Positions 50,978 through 60,812 are shown, counted from the first letter of the stretch. The stretch is 64,000 nt of DNA from Enterococcus raffinosus (GCF_001886185.1 NZ_JXLA01000017.1:27771-91770); one strand, 5' to 3'. Program-made: numbers and translations. The notes: generated by a model not told the origin, from the letters alone.

Positions 50978-51802
50978 CTATTTTTCCACTACAAAACAAA
51001 GGGTTTCAGAACCAGAGGAAGGCTGTGAGCCGCGAATATCTCCATAGACCTCCATCGTGGTAAAACCAGCCGTTTCCAATTCCCCTGACAGCTCTGCTTC
51101 AGTGAAGACCGTTTCCCAAATAAAAAATTCTTTGAAGGAATCCGAATACAACAAATAATGCTGATCTAAATAGGTCGCTGTCCCTGGATACTTCTTTTGA
51201 GCAGATAAATGCAGGCACGGCTCACTTGTCCAAAAATTCTCTTCTTCCAGCTGCCACGTATGCTTGTCCTCAAAAGTCTCATACTTACTTGTCGTAAAAA
51301 CATCAAAAACAAATCGTCCGCCTTTTTTCAAAGCCGTATAAACCTTTTGAAAGACACGCTTCCGGTCTTTTGGCGAAAACACCCCCAGATCACAATAAAT
51401 CAAGACGATCAGATCATAGCGATCCTGTCCTAAGTCTTCCTTTAGATAGTCGCCGCATTGATAATTAATGGCGAAATTCTTTGCCTCCGCAGATTTCTTT
51501 GCATGGGCGATACTCAATTCTGAAAAATCAATGCCGCTTACCTGATAGCCTGCTTCATAAAAGCTTTCCCCATAAATTCCTGGACCGCAGCCAAGATCCA
51601 ACAGCTTCGGAAATTCCTGCACCGGACATTTTTCGGTCAGCCAGCACATGGATTGGTTGATATATTCTTCCCTTCTCGTAGCCCCATCAGACGCTGTATC
51701 CAAATGAGCTGCCAGCATTTGCGGTGCCAGGTGCTCATCTAACCAGATGGAATCCTTGCTAGTACTGAATATTGGGATATTTCGTTTCAATTTATTGATC
51801 AT
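50978..51802 (-). CDS. Class I SAM-dependent methyltransferase
   Basis: 274 aa. SAM-binding motif I is LLDLGCGPGIYGE, with the acidic residue of motif II in VSGIDFSELSI and motif IV in YDLIVLIYCDLGVF. The N-terminal about 60 residues look like a substrate lid. The methyl acceptor is unknown. It lies 59 nt upstream of the racemase gene on the same strand. A long inverted-repeat structure lies just upstream at 51849-51937. Confidence 0.85.
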   Translation of the reverse strand: MINKLKRNIPIFSTSKDSIWLDEHLAPQMLAAHLDTASDGATRREEYINQSMCWLTEKCPVQEFPKLLDLGCGPGIYGESFYEAGYQVSGIDFSELSIAHAKKSAEAKNFAINYQCGDYLKEDLGQDRYDLIVLIYCDLGVFSPKDRKRVFQKVYTALKKGGRFVFDVFTTSKYETFEDKHTWQLEEENFWTSEPCLHLSAQKKYPGTATYLDQHYLLYSDSFKEFFIWETVFTEAELSGELETAGFTTMEVYGDIRGSQPSSGSETLCFVVEK

Positions 51803-51848
51803 TTTCTATTCCTCTTTCTACCTGACGACAATCCAGCAGACACCAAAA

Positions 51849-51937
51849 AAACGTGGAAAATTTCTGCACACCAAATAAACTGTCTTTTCTTTCGAAAATT
51901 TTCAGTTTATTCAATGTCAGAATCCTTTTCCACGTTT
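51849..51937. repeat. Nested long inverted repeat upstream of the methyltransferase gene
   Basis: The outer arms AAACGTGGAAAA (51849-51860) and TTTTCCACGTTT (51926-51937) are perfect 12-bp complements. Inside them AATAAACTG (51874-51882) and CAGTTTATT (51903-51911) pair again. The 89-bp unit could fold into a two-tier hairpin in the leader transcript, or be a small palindromic element. No T-run of terminator type follows. Confidence 0.6.
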
Positions 51938-52050
51938 CACTAAATTACTTCAGTTGCGTAATGAGTAGTGCGCCGGACCAAAACCGCCTCTTCTCTTTCT
52001 CATGTGATTGTCGTCCCTATAAGGTTACCATGCCGCAGACTGTAAAAAAA

Positions 52051-52077
52051 GAACCAATCATGTAAAATGATTGATCC
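52051..52077 (-). terminator. Terminator of the lipoprotein gene
   Basis: CCAATCAT (52054-52061) pairs with ATGATTGA (52067-52074) within a slightly longer imperfect stem, followed by CTTTTTTT on the minus strand. Confidence 0.8.
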
Positions 52078-52084
52078 TTTTATG

Positions 52085-53191
52085 CTATGCTGCCATCTGA
52101 CTTGCCTGATCCAAAGCTTCTTCTAATTGTTTGTACTGCTCTTCTGTCAAATAAGGTTCATAGGTCTCCTTGATCTGCTCAATTTCTGCTTGAGACAGTT
52201 GGCTTCCATTACTTCTGATCGCATCCAGCAAATCATTGAAGTCTTCTTCTGAGACCAGAGAATTATTTTCTTGCGCAGTCTCAACGATTTCCTGAAATTC
52301 TTCCATTGAGATCGTTTCAGCTTTCTTAGGCAATTTGATCTTTTTATCTGAATTTTTCGCTTGATTATTTAGCGTCAAGCCTATTTGAGCAGTAGTATCC
52401 TCGTCCTTCATTGTGAGACTCATTGTTGTTTTTTGTGTATGTTTTTTCGTATTCAAGGTTGTCGTTTGTTTGTACTCAGTTAAATCATCCATATTTTTTT
52501 CTAGTTCTTTGACAAGCTCCTTGGCCTCTTTATCTCCGTTTTCTTTTGCATACTTGATAAAGTTCTGAATGTCTTTTTTGGTGAAGGTACGCTTCAGCGT
52601 ATCTCCCTCTTTCTCAAAAGAATCCGGATCTAAAGTCGCTACATAATCACTAACTAATGTTGGACTAACAGCCTCACTCTTGGAATCAGTATCTTTCTTG
52701 TCTCCGCTTTTTTCCAGATCTTCCTCATTCGCATAGATGTATTTACCCTTTAACTGTTCAAAGTCTTTCGCGTCAAATGGAACATCTGGATTGAACTCTT
52801 TTGCGATGTCTACTAATTCCGTCATAAAATCTGTACTCATATAGACGGACTGTTTCTTTACATCCATAAATAGCGTTAAAGGCAGCTTCTGACCTAATCC
52901 ATCAATGGACATAGTCGTTGCCACTAATTCCTTCTCACTATCTTGTTGGTAATCACCTGTGATTTTTGTTCCGCTAATCATTTTTGCTGCCATATCAATC
53001 ATTGTACGCGTCGGTGCATCAGCATCCTTTGTTTCTATTGATACTTTATCAATCACAGCAGAGTATTCCCCTGCATTCATCTCCCCCTGCTTCACTAGTT
53101 CTTCAGAAAATTCATCCTGTGCCTGCTTTTTACATCCTGCAAAAAGAACCAATGCAAAGGCAACAACCATAACCAATTTCAACTTTTTCAT
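52085..53191 (-). CDS. Lipoprotein of unknown function
   Basis: 368 aa from ATG 53191 (AAAGGAG upstream). The signal peptide ends in the lipobox FAGC with C20. The mature part is Lys/Glu/Asp-rich, with LSMDGLGQKLPLTLFMDV-like beta segments reminiscent of DUF6612 or LppX-like lipoproteins of Gram-positives. The last 60 residues (SQAEIEQIKETYEPYLTEEQ) are helical. No catalytic motif was recognised. It is a single gene on the membrane's outer face. Confidence 0.75.
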   Translation of the reverse strand: MKKLKLVMVVAFALVLFAGCKKQAQDEFSEELVKQGEMNAGEYSAVIDKVSIETKDADAPTRTMIDMAAKMISGTKITGDYQQDSEKELVATTMSIDGLGQKLPLTLFMDVKKQSVYMSTDFMTELVDIAKEFNPDVPFDAKDFEQLKGKYIYANEEDLEKSGDKKDTDSKSEAVSPTLVSDYVATLDPDSFEKEGDTLKRTFTKKDIQNFIKYAKENGDKEAKELVKELEKNMDDLTEYKQTTTLNTKKHTQKTTMSLTMKDEDTTAQIGLTLNNQAKNSDKKIKLPKKAETISMEEFQEIVETAQENNSLVSEEDFNDLLDAIRSNGSQLSQAEIEQIKETYEPYLTEEQYKQLEEALDQASQMAA

Positions 53192-53309
53192 CTTTCTCTC
53201 CTTTAGAATAACTATTAAAAGACTTTCTTCTATCATATCGGTCTTGAGTTCCTAATACAAATCATTTCGTCATAAATACTTTATTTTTCAGATAAAAAAA
53301 TATTTTTAA

Positions 53310-53945
53310 TTATTTTTTTATCTGGTGCCAACACATGAAAATGATCGGTAAATAATTAAAAACAAAACTCACTCGTTGCCAAAATCCTAATTGCTTGAAA
53401 ATAGTGAATGGAGTCAATTGCGGCAAGCGTGCCAACCCATAAATTGCAGCTACTGCAATACTGAGTAAAAAGAAAAAGAGGTATCGGCGACTCGTTTGGT
53501 GATCCTTTTTCTTTTTATAGATCAAATACAAAATCAACGGAAAAAGTAAAAAGCCAGCATAGCCGATCCCCGAGCCGACATTGTGTACCCAAGTTGAAAC
53601 GTTCCACTGGGCATCTGCGGTATCTACACTAAATAGGCCCGTAAAAATACAATCTCCGATCCCATAGAAGCCAATCGCAGCAGCAGCTAAGCCAGCTAAT
53701 GGTTTAGAAATAGCCTGAAATGCTGCGTAAATCGCCGGTAAAGAGAGAACATAAAAACACCCGGCAACCACTGACCAAACTAAAAAGGCCGTACGAACTG
53801 GACTTCCAACATCACCGAACAAACTCATCACGGACGTCATCTGATCGAGTTCTGGATAAAAAAATCCTAAAATATATGGAGTTAAAAAATCACTGAGCAC
53901 TCCTATTAGTAAAAAATAGAAGCCATATTTTTTCAAATTCTTCAC
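53310..53945 (-). CDS. DUF998-family membrane protein
   Basis: 211 aa with six membrane segments. Typical DUF998 features are SPVRTAFLVWSVVAGCFYVL, GFYGIGDCIFTGLFSVD and a C-terminal WQRVSFVFNYLPIIFMCW. The function of the family is unknown. The start is GTG 53945, with GGAGATGGG upstream. Confidence 0.8.
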   Translation of the reverse strand: MKNLKKYGFYFLLIGVLSDFLTPYILGFFYPELDQMTSVMSLFGDVGSPVRTAFLVWSVVAGCFYVLSLPAIYAAFQAISKPLAGLAAAAIGFYGIGDCIFTGLFSVDTADAQWNVSTWVHNVGSGIGYAGFLLFPLILYLIYKKKKDHQTSRRYLFFFLLSIAVAAIYGLARLPQLTPFTIFKQLGFWQRVSFVFNYLPIIFMCWHQIKK

Positions 53946-54019
53946 TTTCCCATCTCCTTGAATCCTGCTAAGAATAATTCTAGCATTGACCAGCTCAACA
54001 GGGAAAAGAAAGCCTCTGA

Positions 54020-54757
54020 CTAGTTTAGCAAGTAATACAGCATACGATTGGGATCATCATAGAAGAGCTTCGTTTCCTTAAAAGCAATCGTTTCTTCTAG
54101 CGGCAAACTCTCTAAACCTGCTTCAGAAAACTGATAGATCGTCGCTTCTGGATAGCCCAATAAGATCGGCGAATGGGTGGCTATAATTAATTGACTGCCA
54201 GCCTTGACCAACCGATGAATTTCCTGCAATAGAGTGTATTGTCTGCTTGTCGCCAGCCCTGCTTCCGGCTCATCCAAAAGATAAAAGCCATCTTTGCCAA
54301 AACGGTTTTCTATGATGGACAACAAGCCTTCTCCGTGAGAGCGGGTATGCAAAGATTTTCCACCATAGGAAGCAAAGGCTAACCCTCCTTCGATCGGATC
54401 TCTTGATAGCTCCTCTAATTCCGAGGCCACATTGTAATACGTTTCGGAACGTAAGAAAAACTTGGTCTTTGGAATTTTTCCTTTTCTAATTAAACAAACT
54501 GATTCATGCAAATTCGAATGACTTTCTACCGTGTTAAAGTTAAAATTCTGACTGCCTCCTTCTGGATTAATCCCATAAGCAACGGCGATCGCTTCCAAAA
54601 TTGTGGATTTCCCTGTTCCGTTATCCCCTGATAAAAAGGTCACTGGTTTTTCAAACGACAGGCCACCCCTGCGCAGGATCTCCTGAATAGCAAAAACACC
54701 GAAGGGATACTCCAAGTGGTTGCCTATTTCCGATAGCTTTAATTCATGAACAAACAT
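54020..54757 (-). CDS. AAA-family ATPase of the ABC/SMC type
   Basis: 245 aa, soluble. Walker A is GDNGTGKS at 44-51, the signature-like region lies near THSHGEGLLSIIENRFG, Walker B is FYLLDEPEAGL and the switch His is in IIATHSP. This is the compact OLD/RecF-like group of stand-alone ATPases, often of unknown function. There is no partner nuclease or antitoxin next to it. GGGGGAT precedes the ATG. Confidence 0.85.
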   Translation of the reverse strand: MFVHELKLSEIGNHLEYPFGVFAIQEILRRGGLSFEKPVTFLSGDNGTGKSTILEAIAVAYGINPEGGSQNFNFNTVESHSNLHESVCLIRKGKIPKTKFFLRSETYYNVASELEELSRDPIEGGLAFASYGGKSLHTRSHGEGLLSIIENRFGKDGFYLLDEPEAGLATSRQYTLLQEIHRLVKAGSQLIIATHSPILLGYPEATIYQFSEAGLESLPLEETIAFKETKLFYDDPNRMLYYLLN

Positions 54758-55062
54758 CGAATCCCCCTTTCAAAGACTTGCTAGTTCTTATTAAAGCTAT
54801 TTTATCATTGTTCATATATAAAAATACTGTCTTCTGCATGTTACGAAAGGGAAGTAGCTATTCTGTTCAGATTGATAGCAACTACTCTTTGGAATTTTTC
54901 TAAGGCGAAATTTTTAAAACTACCGTTCCTATTTGAATAAAATTTATATCGACTTCCTTTTGATATCATAGTTTTTTGGCATAGAAGAAAAAAAACAGAG
55001 AATTTCTCCTCTGTTTTTGTGTTCATCCTAAACGAATAAAATTAGCAACTTTAATACCTATA
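54758..55062. other. Intergenic region upstream of the AAA ATPase gene
   Basis: 305 bp. It holds the terminator at 54992-55017 and presumably the promoter of the ATPase gene. A minus-strand frame at 54841-55026 begins inside that terminator and is not credible. Nothing else was recognised. Confidence 0.5.
54992..55017 (-). terminator. Terminator of the small membrane protein gene
   Basis: AAAACAGAG (54992-55000) pairs with CTCTGTTTT (55009-55017), followed by TTTTTCTTC on the minus strand. Confidence 0.85.
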
Positions 55063-55422
55063 TTAAAACGTTCGTTTGGCAATAGCCATGTATTTTTTCA
55101 ACAAGCCGCCACATAAGAAAGATAAAGCAATGAAGATCATTCCTACAATAACTCCAGTGAACACTTGCGGCATTCCCGTCAAGGTGATGAATAAGACATT
55201 AAAAGGAATATGAAGAATTCCCAACAGATTCAATACTGCTACCACGGGCAATCCGATCCCGATCATTCCAAAAGCTCCTGTCAATACAGTCAAGATCGGT
55301 ACAATAAAGATCCCTGAAAAGATTACTGCAAGGGCACTGCCAAGTCGTTCCATTACGCCTCTCTCCTTTTGCTCCTCACCAGTTGTACGATACCCATTTC
55401 TTTTACTCATTTTTTGTTCCAT
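55063..55422 (-). CDS. Small membrane protein of unknown function
   Basis: 119 aa from ATG 55422, with AAGGAG 8 nt upstream. A polar N-terminus of about 25 residues (KRNGYRTTGEEQKERG) precedes three hydrophobic segments rich in Gly, Val and Ile (GIFIVPILTVLTGAFGMIGI, FITLTGMPQVFTGVIVGMIF). It recalls the transmembrane half of DUF1700-like proteins but is too short to assign. It lies downstream of the TetR gene and may be its target. Confidence 0.6.
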   Translation of the reverse strand: MEQKMSKRNGYRTTGEEQKERGVMERLGSALAVIFSGIFIVPILTVLTGAFGMIGIGLPVVAVLNLLGILHIPFNVLFITLTGMPQVFTGVIVGMIFIALSFLCGGLLKKYMAIAKRTF

Positions 55423-55549
55423 TTTAAACACTCCTTCTTATTTTCGATTTTATTTTAGCCGTTTCATGTTTGATAAAACGAATACTATGATTTGATACCG
55501 AACGATGGTATGTATAACTTTAAAATAAAACTGCCTTTGCAGGCAGAGA

Positions 55550-56212
55550 TTATTTTTTTTGTTCGTACAATTTGCGAAATTTTTCCAAACGTTTAATTGC
55601 GTCTTCGTTGAAAACCTCAATCCCCAGTTTAGCCATCATTTCTTGGAATAGAGCGAAGCGATTAACGACACTGCTTGGATCATCGTCATGAATCAATGGA
55701 ATCAACCAAATATTTATCAATAGTAGAATCACTTCTGCTAGCTCTTTCGGATACTCTGTTTGAATCGATCCATCTGCGATCCCCTCTTCAATAATCGGCT
55801 GTACATAATGAGGAGCAGATTCTTTGAAAATACCTTCTAGCTGTATTGCCAGCATTTGAGGATTTTTCAAAAAGTCTGGCGCCATTTGAAACATATCATC
55901 CTGCCGTGGATTCTCTAAAGCCGATGTGAATAATGACTGCAGCTTTTCTAAGCCGTTCATACTTTTATTTTTTTCAAGCTGTTTGATATGCTCGAGTTCA
56001 TTCTCATTGTTTTGATACAGCTTATCCATTACTCCATCTAAGATATCTTCCTTTGATTTGAAGTGATGATAGATCGCGCCTTTTGATAAGCCGCCAAGAT
56101 TATTGACGATATCTTGAATCGACGTATGCTCATATCCTTTCTCTAAAAACAGCTGCATAGATACCTCTATAATCTTATTTACTGTTTCTTCTGGGTATTT
56201 ATTCCGAGCCAT
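55550..56212 (-). CDS. TetR-family transcriptional regulator
   Basis: 220 aa. The N-terminal TetR helix-turn-helix (about 8-50) reads EETVNKIIEVSMQLFLEKGY, then TSIQDIVNNLGGLSKGAIYH HHF-type recognition residues. The C-terminal ligand domain is divergent. Its operator and promoter are well defined upstream, implying autoregulation. The small membrane protein gene 127 nt downstream is the nearest candidate target. Inducer unknown. Confidence 0.9.
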   Translation of the reverse strand: MARNKYPEETVNKIIEVSMQLFLEKGYEHTSIQDIVNNLGGLSKGAIYHHFKSKEDILDGVMDKLYQNNENELEHIKQLEKNKSMNGLEKLQSLFTSALENPRQDDMFQMAPDFLKNPQMLAIQLEGIFKESAPHYVQPIIEEGIADGSIQTEYPKELAEVILLLINIWLIPLIHDDDPSSVVNRFALFQEMMAKLGIEVFNEDAIKRLEKFRKLYEQKK

Positions 56213-56230
56213 ACATTCTATCTCCTATCC

Positions 56231-56282
56231 ATACATTCAGTTGGTATGTATTCACTATAATCGCTTCTAGCAACAATGTCAA
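56231..56282 (-). promoter_or_regulatory. Promoter and operator of the TetR gene
   Basis: TTGACA (56277-56282), a 17-nt spacer and TATAGT (56254-56259) on the minus strand. Just downstream, ATACAT (56231-56236) and ATGTAT (56246-56251) form an inverted repeat where a TetR dimer could block transcription. Confidence 0.75.
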
Positions 56283-56311
56283 CCGTAAAAAAAGATTATT
56301 ACTGAGTTTCT

Positions 56312-57148
56312 CTAACCCTTTTTCTTGCGACTCCATCCTTCGCGTATTTTCCCTTTTAAGTGTTGATAGGTTAAAAACTGTTGGCGTTCACGTTTAATGG
56401 CCTTATAGCGCTTCGGTTGCTTCTTGTAAAATTCTTGATGATAATTCTCCGCGGGCCAAAAGGTTTCTGCGGATCTGATTTCTGTCACGATTGGTTTACT
56501 GTACCGATTAGAATCAATGACTGCTTGCTTCTTATTCTCGGCAATTTTCCGTTGTTCTTCGTTGGTAGTGAAAATTATCGGACGGTATTGAGCACCGCGA
56601 TCCTGAAATTGTCCAAAGGCATCCGTTGGATCGATGATCTGCCAATAGAGATCCATTAACTCCTGATAGCTGACAATCCGGTTATCGTAAATAATCTCCA
56701 CGGCTTCGACATGTCCGGTCACACCGCTGCTGACTTGATCATAGCTTGGGTTATCGACATTCCCGCCAGTGTACCCAGACAAAACTGAGACAATCCCCGG
56801 CCATGTCTCAAAAGGCTCCACCATACACCAAAAGCAGCCGCCAGCAAAAATCGCGCGTTCCTGATTGGCTGGCTCTGAAATAAAATGCTGGTCTTTTACA
56901 GACTGTTCCATGCCTGCTTCCCTTTTTGTAATCGCCTGATAAAAATCAGCCACGTCCGGTGTCAGATTATTACGCAACGCCAATGGCCGCAATTCCGCTT
57001 CCAGTTTAGCCAATTGTTCATTGAACTTTGCAGGCTCACCCAATCCATTTTTAGCCGTTGTCAGCAAGTAACGCTCCCATTCGCGCGTATTCGGATTCAA
57101 TATCAGATTATAAAGCTTTTGCAGTACTACTTCTTGGGTCAATTGCAT
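56312..57148 (-). CDS. msrA: Peptide methionine (S)-S-oxide reductase with N-terminal extension
   Basis: 278 aa from ATG 57148 (AGGAGGGG upstream; the earlier in-frame ATG overlaps it). It reduces methionine-S-sulfoxide in proteins. The catalytic Cys is C105 in GGCFWC, and the domain continues with GYTGGNVDNPSYDQV, GHVEAVEI, PTDAFGQFQDRG and AENYHQEF. About 95 residues precede the MsrA domain, longer than the minimal enzyme. No MsrB domain is fused and no msrB lies adjacent. Confidence 0.94.
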   Translation of the reverse strand: MQLTQEVVLQKLYNLILNPNTREWERYLLTTAKNGLGEPAKFNEQLAKLEAELRPLALRNNLTPDVADFYQAITKREAGMEQSVKDQHFISEPANQERAIFAGGCFWCMVEPFETWPGIVSVLSGYTGGNVDNPSYDQVSSGVTGHVEAVEIIYDNRIVSYQELMDLYWQIIDPTDAFGQFQDRGAQYRPIIFTTNEEQRKIAENKKQAVIDSNRYSKPIVTEIRSAETFWPAENYHQEFYKKQPKRYKAIKRERQQFLTYQHLKGKIREGWSRKKKG

Positions 57149-57232
57149 GGCTTTCACCCCTCCTATCATTTTGGGGCATAAATTTACCACACTTTTGCTA
57201 AATAATCGAATGGTTGGATTGGAACAGAAAAA

Positions 57233-57254
57233 GGCTTATCCTAAGCGATAAGCC
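57233..57254 (-). terminator. Terminator of the DAP dehydrogenase gene
   Basis: GGCTTATC (57233-57240) pairs with GATAAGCC (57247-57254), followed by TTTTTCTG on the minus strand, about 140 nt past the stop codon. Confidence 0.75.
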
Positions 57255-57391
57255 CCTGTTTTTCAAACACTTAAATTTTTAATAGTCCTTTTATCTTACG
57301 GTAAGATACCCCATAAACGGTCACTTGGTAGAGAATTGCTAGACTTGGTCTAACCTAGGGAACACACTTCATAGGTCCCTTCGCTTTTTGT

Positions 57392-58363
57392 CTACAACAA
57401 TTCTTTCCTTAAAGTCGCGTCATCAACGGGGGATAAATATTTCGGTGCGATATCTAATACGGTAAAAGCACCGAATTGTTTTTCCTCTGCCAATCGCGCA
57501 CAGGCTCTTGCATAGGCAACCAAAACACTCGCTGTGAACTCTGGATTGCTTTCTAGCTGCAGGTTGTACTCGATTACCTGTTTGGTGTCTTCATGAGTCG
57601 TTCCTGTTCGCAACACGGTTCCGCCGTGAGGCATCGCATGGTGGTCTCGTTTCAATTCCTCCGCGGTAATAAAATGAACGATCGTATCATATTCATCAAA
57701 GTAATTGGGCATCGTCACGATTTCTTCTTTAATCGCTTTTTCGTCAGCCGTTTCTTCAAGAACGACAAAGCATTCGCGTAGATGTTTATCGCGTGTCGTC
57801 AGCTCCAGCTTTTCCCCAGCTTTTAACTTCTCAATGACTTCGCTTTTTGGAATCGTATATTGGATCGCATCCGCGACGCCTTCAATTCGGCGTAAAGCAT
57901 CTGAGTGGCCTTGGCTAACGCCCTTGCCCCAAAAAGTATACGTGTCTCCCTGCGGCAGAATACTTTCCGCGTATAAGCGATTCAAGCTAAACAGCCCTGG
58001 ATCCCAGCCTGTCGAAATAATTGAGACTGTTTGATTTTCCTTCGCTGCCTGATCGACATTTGCATAATGCTCAGGAATTTTCGCGTGCGTATCAAAGCTG
58101 TCGATGGTATTGAAATTTTTAGTGATTTCTGGTGTTTGGACCGGCAAATCAGTCGCCGAACCGCCACACAAAATGCAGACATCAATCTTTCCCTTTTGCG
58201 CGATTAGTTCCTCCATCGCGAAAGCAGGTGCGCCATCTGTTTGAACGGTTGCCGGATTTCTTCTTGAGAAAACTCCTATTAATTCCATATCTGCGCTTTG
58301 TTTTAATGCTCGCTCCACCCCGCGCCCTAAGTTTCCATACCCAACAATTGCTATCTTGATCAT
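57392..58363 (-). CDS. ddh: meso-Diaminopimelate dehydrogenase
   Basis: 323 aa, NADPH-dependent conversion of tetrahydrodipicolinate to meso-DAP, the one-step branch of lysine synthesis. The Rossmann motif GYGNLGRGVERAL starts the chain; ILCGGSATDLPVQTP, STGWDPGLFSLNR and WGKGVSQGHSDALRRI are typical of Ddh substrate and dimer segments. AAGGAGG precedes the ATG. It stands alone without other lysine genes. In an organism with lysine-type peptidoglycan its role would be lysine synthesis. Confidence 0.93.
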   Translation of the reverse strand: MIKIAIVGYGNLGRGVERALKQSADMELIGVFSRRNPATVQTDGAPAFAMEELIAQKGKIDVCILCGGSATDLPVQTPEITKNFNTIDSFDTHAKIPEHYANVDQAAKENQTVSIISTGWDPGLFSLNRLYAESILPQGDTYTFWGKGVSQGHSDALRRIEGVADAIQYTIPKSEVIEKLKAGEKLELTTRDKHLRECFVVLEETADEKAIKEEIVTMPNYFDEYDTIVHFITAEELKRDHHAMPHGGTVLRTGTTHEDTKQVIEYNLQLESNPEFTASVLVAYARACARLAEEKQFGAFTVLDIAPKYLSPVDDATLRKELL

Positions 58364-58425
58364 CCGTTGCCCTCCTTGTTTTTATGATTAAAATTATACT
58401 ACAAAAGAGGCTTTCATATTAAAAA

Positions 58426-58466
58426 AATCTCATTCTCTAAGAAGCTTCCTTTAGGAGAATGAGATT
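58426..58466 (-). terminator. Terminator of the oleate hydratase gene region
   Basis: AATCTCATTCTC (58426-58437) pairs perfectly with GAGAATGAGATT (58455-58466), followed by TTTTTTTAAT on the minus strand. It lies about 80 nt past the oleate hydratase stop and just upstream of the ddh promoter. Confidence 0.85.
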
Positions 58467-58543
58467 ATTATAGTGATTATTTTTTACATTGTATTTGGCA
58501 GAGGGAACAACCCTACCTTATAGAAAGAAAGTGATCCTTCTTT

Positions 58544-60316
58544 TTATAATAAATGATTGTCCTTCAACACATCGCCAATATAGGTATGTTCAACCTTCTT
58601 AACAAAGTGACCCAGCACTTTTTTCTCTACATAAGGCAGATCCATCTCGGAAAGCTTCTTCCGATCACTCAAATAGTAAACGGAATTTGCCAGTGTACGA
58701 ATATCATACGCTGACGCGAAAACTTCTGGTACGCCGCGTTCAATATCTAAGAAGGAGTAGACAGCTTCCATTGCTGTTCGAACAGAATATTCTGTAGTAA
58801 AGACCGTATCCCGTTCCGTTTCAGCAAAGTTTCCGATAAAGGCTAGATTTTCTGACCCGTTAGGAATGACTAATGGACGGTCGCCAGGTTCCCGCAGCAT
58901 GAAATAAGACGTGATAAACGGCATATAGACCGGTGTTACGACACAGGATTTTTCAGAGAATTTCTGGATATCTTCTTCCGGTACACCTAAGTGATACATC
59001 AATTCTTGTACGATTTCCTGCCCGCTGCATTGTTCAATCGGCTTCTTGATATAATTTCCCGGGGTATTAGACAATAAGCCATAGACCCAAGTAACCGTTT
59101 GTTGGTCACTTTGTTCTTTGAAATGAGGCTGACGATGCGTTGCAAAGCTCATCAACCAATTCGAGTCTTTGATCGTAATGATTCCGCCAGTCACGATTCT
59201 TCCCGTCCGTAATTTACGCTTCGTCAATCGTGAAATATACGGTTCGATATCAAAGTTTTCCCAAGTAACTGTTGCAGAAACAAACCAGCTTTCATCAGGT
59301 AGATTGTCACAAAAAACTTCTGGATGCCCAAACTCATCAGACTGTTTCGCTAAATTCTTCCACAAATTCCAGCTGCCGCCTAATTCGTGAGTAATTGGCG
59401 CCGGCGTATGATGATCACCTTCTGTGGAGCTTTCTGTGATCGAACCGTTTGTCACAAAAACGAGATCCTTTTCAGTTAAGTCGATTTCTTCTGCTTTGCC
59501 TGCACGGGTTAACTGAATCTTCTTCGCTACTTTTTTGTCAGGAGTCGCATCAACTTGAATGTTCGTGATCTTCGTTTCATATTGGAAATCGACCCCATGA
59601 TCATTCAAAAAGGACAATAGCGGTTTGACTAAAGAATCATATTGATTGTACCGAGTGAATTTCAAGGCGGTAAAATCTGGCAACCCTTTGATATGATGGA
59701 TAAAACGCATCACATAGCGGCGCATCTCGATTGCAGAATGCCATTTTTCAAAGGCAAACATTGAACACCAATACAACCAAAAGTTCGACGCAAAGAATTC
59801 ATCACCAAAGACATCTTCGATTTTCTTACCAATCAATTGATCTTCTGACGTCATAAATAGATCGACCAGTTCTTTTTGCGCTTTCTTCGACAAGGTAAAG
59901 TCGCCGTCGTCTTCCGCACGTTCACCGCGATTATGGATGATGCGACAATTGGATGAGTTAGGATCATCATGATCCAACCAATAAAATTCATCTAAAACAG
60001 AAGCGTCTTCTACTTCCAGCGATGGCACTGAGCGAAAAAGATCCCATAAACATTCGAAATGATTCTCCATTTCGCGACCACCACGTGTCACAAAGCCGTC
60101 ATGGGGAATAAATTTTCCATCTAACGACCCGCCGGATAAGGAAAGCTCTTCAAAAATGTGGATTCGCTCCCCTTTCATTTGGCCATCTCTGATCAGAAAA
60201 ACAGCCGCCGCTAAGCCAGCCAATCCGGCTCCAACGATATATGCACTCTTCTCGTCAACACCTGCTGGTTTTCTCGGTCTAGCAAAAGCTTCATAATTTC
60301 CATTCGTGTATCTCAT
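58544..60316 (-). CDS. ohyA: Oleate hydratase
   Basis: 590 aa FAD protein that adds water to the double bond of oleate and other unsaturated fatty acids, giving 10-hydroxy fatty acids and detoxifying them. The FAD motif is [17 protein letters not shown]. The family motif [15 protein letters not shown] carries the catalytic Glu. Further conserved stretches are [19 protein letters not shown] and [11 protein letters not shown]. The length and architecture are typical. The start is ATG 60316, after GAGGAGGGAACATC; this 15-base context including AT is shared with dacA. Single gene. Confidence 0.95.
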   Translation of the reverse strand: MRYTNGNYEAFARPRKPAGVDEKSAYIVGAGLAGLAAAVFLIRDGQMKGERIHIFEELSLSGGSLDGKFIPHDGFVTRGGREMENHFECLWDLFRSVPSLEVEDASVLDEFYWLDHDDPNSSNCRIIHNRGERAEDDGDFTLSKKAQKELVDLFMTSEDQLIGKKIEDVFGDEFFASNFWLYWCSMFAFEKWHSAIEMRRYVMRFIHHIKGLPDFTALKFTRYNQYDSLVKPLLSFLNDHGVDFQYETKITNIQVDATPDKKVAKKIQLTRAGKAEEIDLTEKDLVFVTNGSITESSTEGDHHTPAPITHELGGSWNLWKNLAKQSDEFGHPEVFCDNLPDESWFVSATVTWENFDIEPYISRLTKRKLRTGRIVTGGIITIKDSNWLMSFATHRQPHFKEQSDQQTVTWVYGLLSNTPGNYIKKPIEQCSGQEIVQELMYHLGVPEEDIQKFSEKSCVVTPVYMPFITSYFMLREPGDRPLVIPNGSENLAFIGNFAETERDTVFTTEYSVRTAMEAVYSFLDIERGVPEVFASAYDIRTLANSVYYLSDRKKLSEMDLPYVEKKVLGHFVKKVEHTYIGDVLKDNHLL

Positions 60317-60504
60317 GATGTTCCCTCCTCTGATAATCTAGTTTCAGCATACCAGCAGGAAAAATTTATTGAAAACAAGACGCACTCGCCCCTTCGAAAA
60401 ATTAGACTATTTTGACGATTTGTCTAAAAATGAGGCGTAGAAAGACGCTGCTGAAGGTACGAAGCCCTTTCCTAAATATCAAATCAACTCTATTCGCTCA
60501 GTCA

Positions 60505-60780
60505 CTATTTCCGCTTTTTCTTTTTCTTCTTATTCCCCATCAGTTTATCGATCTCTCTTTTCAGCCGTCGGTCTTCTCGTCCCTTTTTTATTTGTGATCG
60601 TACTTTGCCAAAGAGATTGGGAGCATTATCTGATGTCGGCGATGACAAATCTGGTTTGTTTGACTTTTCCCTTGATGTTTCTTCAGCTGCTTGATCCGTA
60701 TTAGACGAAAGCGCGCTCTTCTCACTTGTAGTGGTAGCGGTATCATTTTTATCAGAACTTTCTTTTACTGAGGGTTCCAT
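60505..60780 (-). CDS. Small low-complexity basic-tailed protein of unknown function
   Basis: 91 aa. The first 55 residues are Ser/Thr/Asp-rich and probably disordered. The C-terminal part is strongly basic and ends GNKKKKKKRK. No family recognised. AAGGCTGCGAAG precedes the ATG. It follows the 257-aa gene by 32 nt on the same strand, and both share charged, Lys-rich tails, so they may be a functional pair. Confidence 0.6.
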   Translation of the reverse strand: MEPSVKESSDKNDTATTTSEKSALSSNTDQAAEETSREKSNKPDLSSPTSDNAPNLFGKVRSQIKKGREDRRLKREIDKLMGNKKKKKKRK

Positions 60781-60812
60781 CTTCGCAGCCTTATTCGTTT
60801 TATAGTCGTTTA

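Noticed and set aside
54841..55026. Minus-strand 61-codon frame
   Set aside because: It begins inside the intrinsic terminator at 54992-55017 and lacks a ribosome binding site.
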